A DNA stretch of 64,000 nt from Isoetes taiwanensis. Taxonomy: Eukaryota; Streptophyta; Lycopodiopsida; Isoetales; Isoetaceae. Below are positions 59,880-64,000 of this stretch, one piece after another (the first letter of the stretch is position 1; each line of letters starts with the position of its first letter). The translations under genes were made by a program, and so were the position numbers. The DNA lies in assembly GCA_021234155.1 (NCBI GenBank), contig JAJEKV010000004.1:16051059-16115058 (forward strand), written 5' to 3'. The notes under the pieces were generated by a model. The model was not told where the DNA came from. It worked only from the letters and a program-made list of their open reading frames with translations, and ran no database searches.

Positions 59880-60780
59880 AAAATCGCAAAGGTTGAGAAG
59901 TTATGGCATCTTGAGGGGGGGGGGTCTAGGCTCCCCCGTCGTTAATTCGATGGCCTCATTAGCGTCTTTTCGGATCACGCCATCGCCCGGACCTACGGAC
60001 CCGCTATGGCCGGAGTGTGCCAGCCCGACATGGCAATTAACATTACGTCGTGGTCGGTCTCCCTTGCGAGGCGGTGCAATAATGAGTGCCTTACGATTAC
60101 ACCCTTATTGCCATGCAGAGGCCCCCTCGCCCTCACGGTTGCCGGCTATCGCGCCCTAGGGTAGCAGATATCGTCCCCAAACCGGCCCACCTTCGCCCGA
60201 TTTCCCGGCCTCAATCCTTAAAACCCTTCCTAATTCTCGTATCGATTAAGCCCCTAAATTGCGGGACCGACTACGCTCCGGTTTGCGGTGGGAGGAATTA
60301 GATCATTAAAGCGAAGCTTTTGGATATCGGCTTGATCGGCGGCGCGGAGAACCATCATTCAATCGTTCTTTAAATTCGAGTTCGTTTTTCTCGTGGCGAC
60401 ATTCGGTATTCTTCATTAGCTCCATCAAACCGGCCGCGTACGGCGGAAACTACGCTACCTCTTGGCATGTTTTTTGATGTTTACGGGTTTAATTTAAACA
60501 TGTTTTTCTTGCATTGGGCGAAGAACATGGATCAAGCACTGGCGCACAAGCTTTCGGATGCGGCCCGACACGGGACTTTGCTAGGTCCCAAGGAGAGGGG
60601 ACCCTTCTCCGGCAAACGTCCTGCCCACCGCCGAGTAATGTTCCCGGTCGGTTCGAACACGACTTCAACAACTCCGATTTTCTTTACAATTCGTAATTGC
60701 CTCGTCACACGGGCTGAGGTTACCCGTCTTTGTAGCATCAACCACGCATGTTGAGGTATCTCAGGAGATTGCAACCCAAG
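59880..60780. other. GC-rich segment of unclear nature
   Basis: Directly after the LINE fragment the sequence becomes GC-rich again (CG-rich words, a G run at about 59916-59925). Open frames on both strands show no domain I recognise. It may be diverged transposon sequence. Confidence 0.4.
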
Positions 60781-61919
60781 TTGAAAGGCGTATTTGTGGT
60801 GACCTCATCCTTTGCCCAGTTGTGGTTAGTGAGGATGGCTGCTTTTTTTTGAGCCACGTTGATCATTGATTGCTTCCGGCCTTATGCGCAATGGCTCCCT
60901 TTGGGCGACCTCATTTCTTCACCTCCTCTTTTTTTTTGGTGATAAGCTTCCCTCACACCTCTTTGTTTTGATGTACAATGTGGCCCTGCAGTCGGGCATT
61001 TTTGTGATGGGCCTTAGTGCCAACTTTTTGTATCAGCCCTCGGGCTTCTTTGAATGAATATGATGATTCCCTTGAGTTATTGTCTTAACACGGTTTTCAT
61101 TTACAAATGCAACAGAACTTTCCAAATTGGGCTGATGATCCCCTCCATTTGAAGACCAATGTTTCTTTGTATTACATGTCATGAGAACTGATTTTAATGT
61201 TAGACCAATTTATCAAACTTAAATATACAATGCAAATAATATTTGCTTTCATATTTAATGTTGTCTTTTTGCTACAAGTCTTTGCTACCTTAGTTGTCTA
61301 AGGTCTCATCTATGGTCTCAAATCCTTTGTCTTGACTTCGCCATGTGCAAATGTTAGATGTTAGAATTATATCGGAAATGCTAGTTCTATTAAGCTCATG
61401 TTGTAGACTTAACACACCTGGTTAGTGAAAGTGTTTCCCTCTTGAATCTTGGTGTTGGTACTTGAACCTTCGGACATATTTGCCCTCGGGTTTTGCAAAC
61501 TCCACATCCATTCCTTTGGCAGAGAGATTATGTCCTTTTCCGCCTATTTCGACCATTTCTCGAATGATCCTAGCTTTGTCTATGGCCTTATCCCCCGTCA
61601 TCTTTGGGGTCCGAGAATGTCTTCTTTGCATAACTCACCCAACCTTATGTATCCAACCTCATGGAATTCCGGGGCCAATACACGCATCTTGGTGTGACTC
61701 TCCCTCCCTGTTGACCAAGTCCCGGGTCTTCAATGGTGACTGATTGTACTAATTGAGTTTGGGACGGTCGACCAAAGGCGAGGAATCCTTCTATGCTAAC
61801 TTCACGCACACCACCAACATCTCCCGAAACACGGTGAGTATCCTCCGGGCTACACATAACATTCACTTCATTTTCACTATCACGGTCACTGCATGATCAC
61901 TAGTAAGCTGGTGTGGTCA

Positions 61920-63953
61920 ATCCACTAACTTGCTGAAGTCCGGGATCCATGTTGAATGATGTTCTCAAAATTGGATCCCTGATTGGACTCAACCCTTGCC
62001 TTGCCCTCATTACGTTTTCTAACCTCTAACCTTTTGCTCCTCACCTCATCACTCATTGGTCTCACGCGAATTAAGACTGCTGCAACTCTTGAGATGCCCC
62101 CAGGGGTACATCGGTGCCCTAAGTCTAGCGATAGAGGCTTCAAATTCTGCATCACCTTCTTCCTATTTTCCCTCTCTTCCCTATTACATTTGAGCTCTCT
62201 GGCAGCCTCCTGTCTTTCCAATTTCCTTCTAGCGGTTCGAGGTTTTACATTTGCAACTTGCTCATTCTTTAGTCTTGCTTTGCCTCGGCTCTCCTAGACC
62301 TCTCGGTGACCAAGGCCTCCACGAAGCCATCACTAGAGATATGCACCCTCCCACTTAGGTGCGGGACTACACCTCGATTCCTTGCCCTCGAGGATTGAGA
62401 TTGTTGCATGCAGGCCTGTGATGTCCTCACTTTTGTAGGGAGCTGCACACAAGCATGTCTTTGTTCCAGGTGTCGCCAGTGGAACCACATGTTCTTTGTG
62501 AAGGTTGTAAGGTGCGCTCAATGGCATGATGTTCCCCATCGGTGCATCTTCTTGGTGAGATAGATGCACATCATGTCTTTCAATGTCCACATTGTCAACT
62601 ACATGTTGATGCACTCCAGTAGGCTCTTGGCCACCATGCTCACCAGCAGGGCGTGGCGCCTCCCATAAGGCATGCAAGTCGACCATGTTGAATTGCTCCA
62701 ATTCCTCCTCCTCCAAGTTGGCTGCATTTTCACGGCCCACACTTTGGATAATGCGCTCCATGGGCACTCTTCCAAACCTGCCACTTTTCACGGCACGGCT
62801 TAACTTTGTCCGAGTTGAATGGCCAAATCCCGGTAGCTCTAAACCCCCGCCTTGATGTTGCTAGGTGTGTCCCACGATTCAAGCGCACGTGAAATGAGCT
62901 CGCAATGTCCTCCCTCTTGGTTCGGTCCTCCCTTTTCTAACCATGTAAGAAGATCTCAATCTCTTGAAAGCTGCCTTGAATGGTGCAAAGCATGCAACAT
63001 CCAAAGGTTGTAACCTATGTGATGTGTGGGCTGGAAGTAGAGCAAAATGTATGCCCATTTCCTTAGTTTGCCAAAATCACTTCCGACTCCACATGGCTGC
63101 CATGGCCATCAATATTATTATCGATGTGGCCTTGTTGGAGATACTCCACCGGGGAACCCTAGCAACAAAATGTGACAACCAAGACTTGAACAATTCTCGT
63201 AGTCATCCAAGCCGAGGGCTGCACAGCTTGAATTGCCCCTTCCTCACATCTGGCAATGTTATCTTGCCTCATCTGTGTACCCTTGAATATATACAAATTA
63301 GGTATCCTAAACCCTTCAGCATTTACACATACCAGAATGGTCACCCACTCCCTATTGTTCATGACCACCTCATTGACCCTATGCTCCCCTTTCCTTCCTA
63401 TGATCTTCATGCCCTTCACCTTACCGGCTTGGATGCCGGTCTCATCGGCATTCCGGATCCTAGAGGTAGGAAATTGAACTCGTCATAGATTTGTCTCGGA
63501 CCAAGCATAGAAGTTATCCAGTTCTCTTGTGTTATAGCACGGCGGAGAGACACATCTAGTGTCTCGCACTTCTTAGTGTAACCTCTGGATGCCTCTGTTT
63601 GAACGACTTCCACCATTTACTCCGGGAACCCGGGAATTTCGAGCTGCCCCCTCCATAGCCATCAGGCTTTGCCCTTTCCTTGACGGTGAGAGTGTAACCC
63701 CCATTCCCCGCTTCGGCCTTGGAGTGCCCAATTATTAACTCTTCCTCTTGTAGAGTCGTCGAGATTTGTGGATTACCCGATCACTTTTTGTGAGTTATAT
63801 GGCCATCTGACCAGGTCCCTTATTGTTGATTCACGGGATTCCCGACCTTCTAGATGCCTCTCTAACAGATATACCATACTCACTCACCTCATCCAAGATA
63901 TCCGCCATTTATTCTTCAGTCCACTGCCCTCGTTTGCTTGGCCTCCTTGGCAT
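61920..63953 (-). pseudogene. pogo/CENP-B-like DDD transposase, decayed
   Basis: Minus strand from ATG at 63953-63951 (MPRRPSKRGQWTEE). An N-terminal psq-like helix-turn-helix follows (EYGISVREASRRSGIP), then a second DNA-binding part (WWKSFKQRHPEVTLRS, about 63615). The DDE/DDD catalytic domain shows NADETGIQ (about 63447), REWVTILVCVNAEGF, IPNLYIFKG, IDGHGSH (about 63110) and LLPAHTSHRLQPLDVACF (about 63020). The C-terminus has TPSNIKAG and RATGIWPFN-type sequence (about 62850) and a long charged tail to about 61925. Such enzymes cut and paste Tigger/pogo-type elements. Stops (for example right after WTEE) and several frameshifts inactivate it. TIRs were not found inside the window. Confidence 0.85.
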
Positions 63954-64000
63954 TGTGGGAGATGCAAAGACCGATGCGTGGTGTCCGAGGCGCTTCCTCC

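Noticed and set aside
1-64000. CRISPR array or bacterial operon
   Set aside because: Spliced genes and plant retrotransposons show this is eukaryotic nuclear DNA; none of the repeats has regular unique spacers.

Overview
The window is nuclear DNA of a land plant: spliced genes with short GT-AG introns, a complete plant COP1 gene, a plant-specific FORKED/VAN3-binding gene, decayed DYW-type PPR sequence, and a large load of broken plant retrotransposons. The wording of the PPR remnant, the low gene density and a GC-rich LINE family suggest a fern or another large-genome non-seed plant. That placement is inference, because no clade-specific marker is present.

Only two genes look intact, and both lie on the minus strand. 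The first (10936-13110) is a seven-exon FORKED-like/VAN3-binding protein of 453 residues with a DUF828 region and a C-terminal PH-like domain. The second (34970-39004) is a thirteen-exon COP1 of 669 residues with RING, coiled coil, nuclear localisation signals and WD40 propeller. Both models join in frame at every junction. They are regulatory host genes (vein patterning/auxin transport and light signalling) in a sea of transposon debris.

Layout: 1-1300 holds a 10-bp-periodic satellite, a tRNA-like Pol III promoter pair, a 111-bp tandem repeat and a small fold-back element. 2000-6415 is a copia retrotransposon broken by a LINE 3' end and by a second A-tailed insert with an 11-bp target duplication. 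6760-9174 is the most unusual item: an element bounded by 63-bp direct repeats that encodes a decayed single-tyrosine HUH (Rep-like) endonuclease, a second small ORF and a 3' hairpin next to a tRNA-like acceptor/T-arm fold; it resembles a Replitron. After the FORKED-like gene, 14-34 kb holds dispersed repeats, a LINE ORF1 remnant, a PPR scrap, a L1-like LINE (25.2-27.7 kb) and other LINE pieces. After COP1 come a hAT-type transposase relic (41.9-44.1 kb), a DYW-PPR fossil (45.0-45.9 kb), a 315-bp perfect-armed palindrome (46.65-46.96 kb), another PPR scrap (48.3 kb), a GC-rich LINE of a non-L1 type (52.0-55.7 kb, with further copies at 32.7-33.6 and 59.2-59.8 kb), a fold-back MITE (58.5-58.9 kb) and a decayed pogo/CENP-B-like DDD transposase (61.9-63.95 kb).
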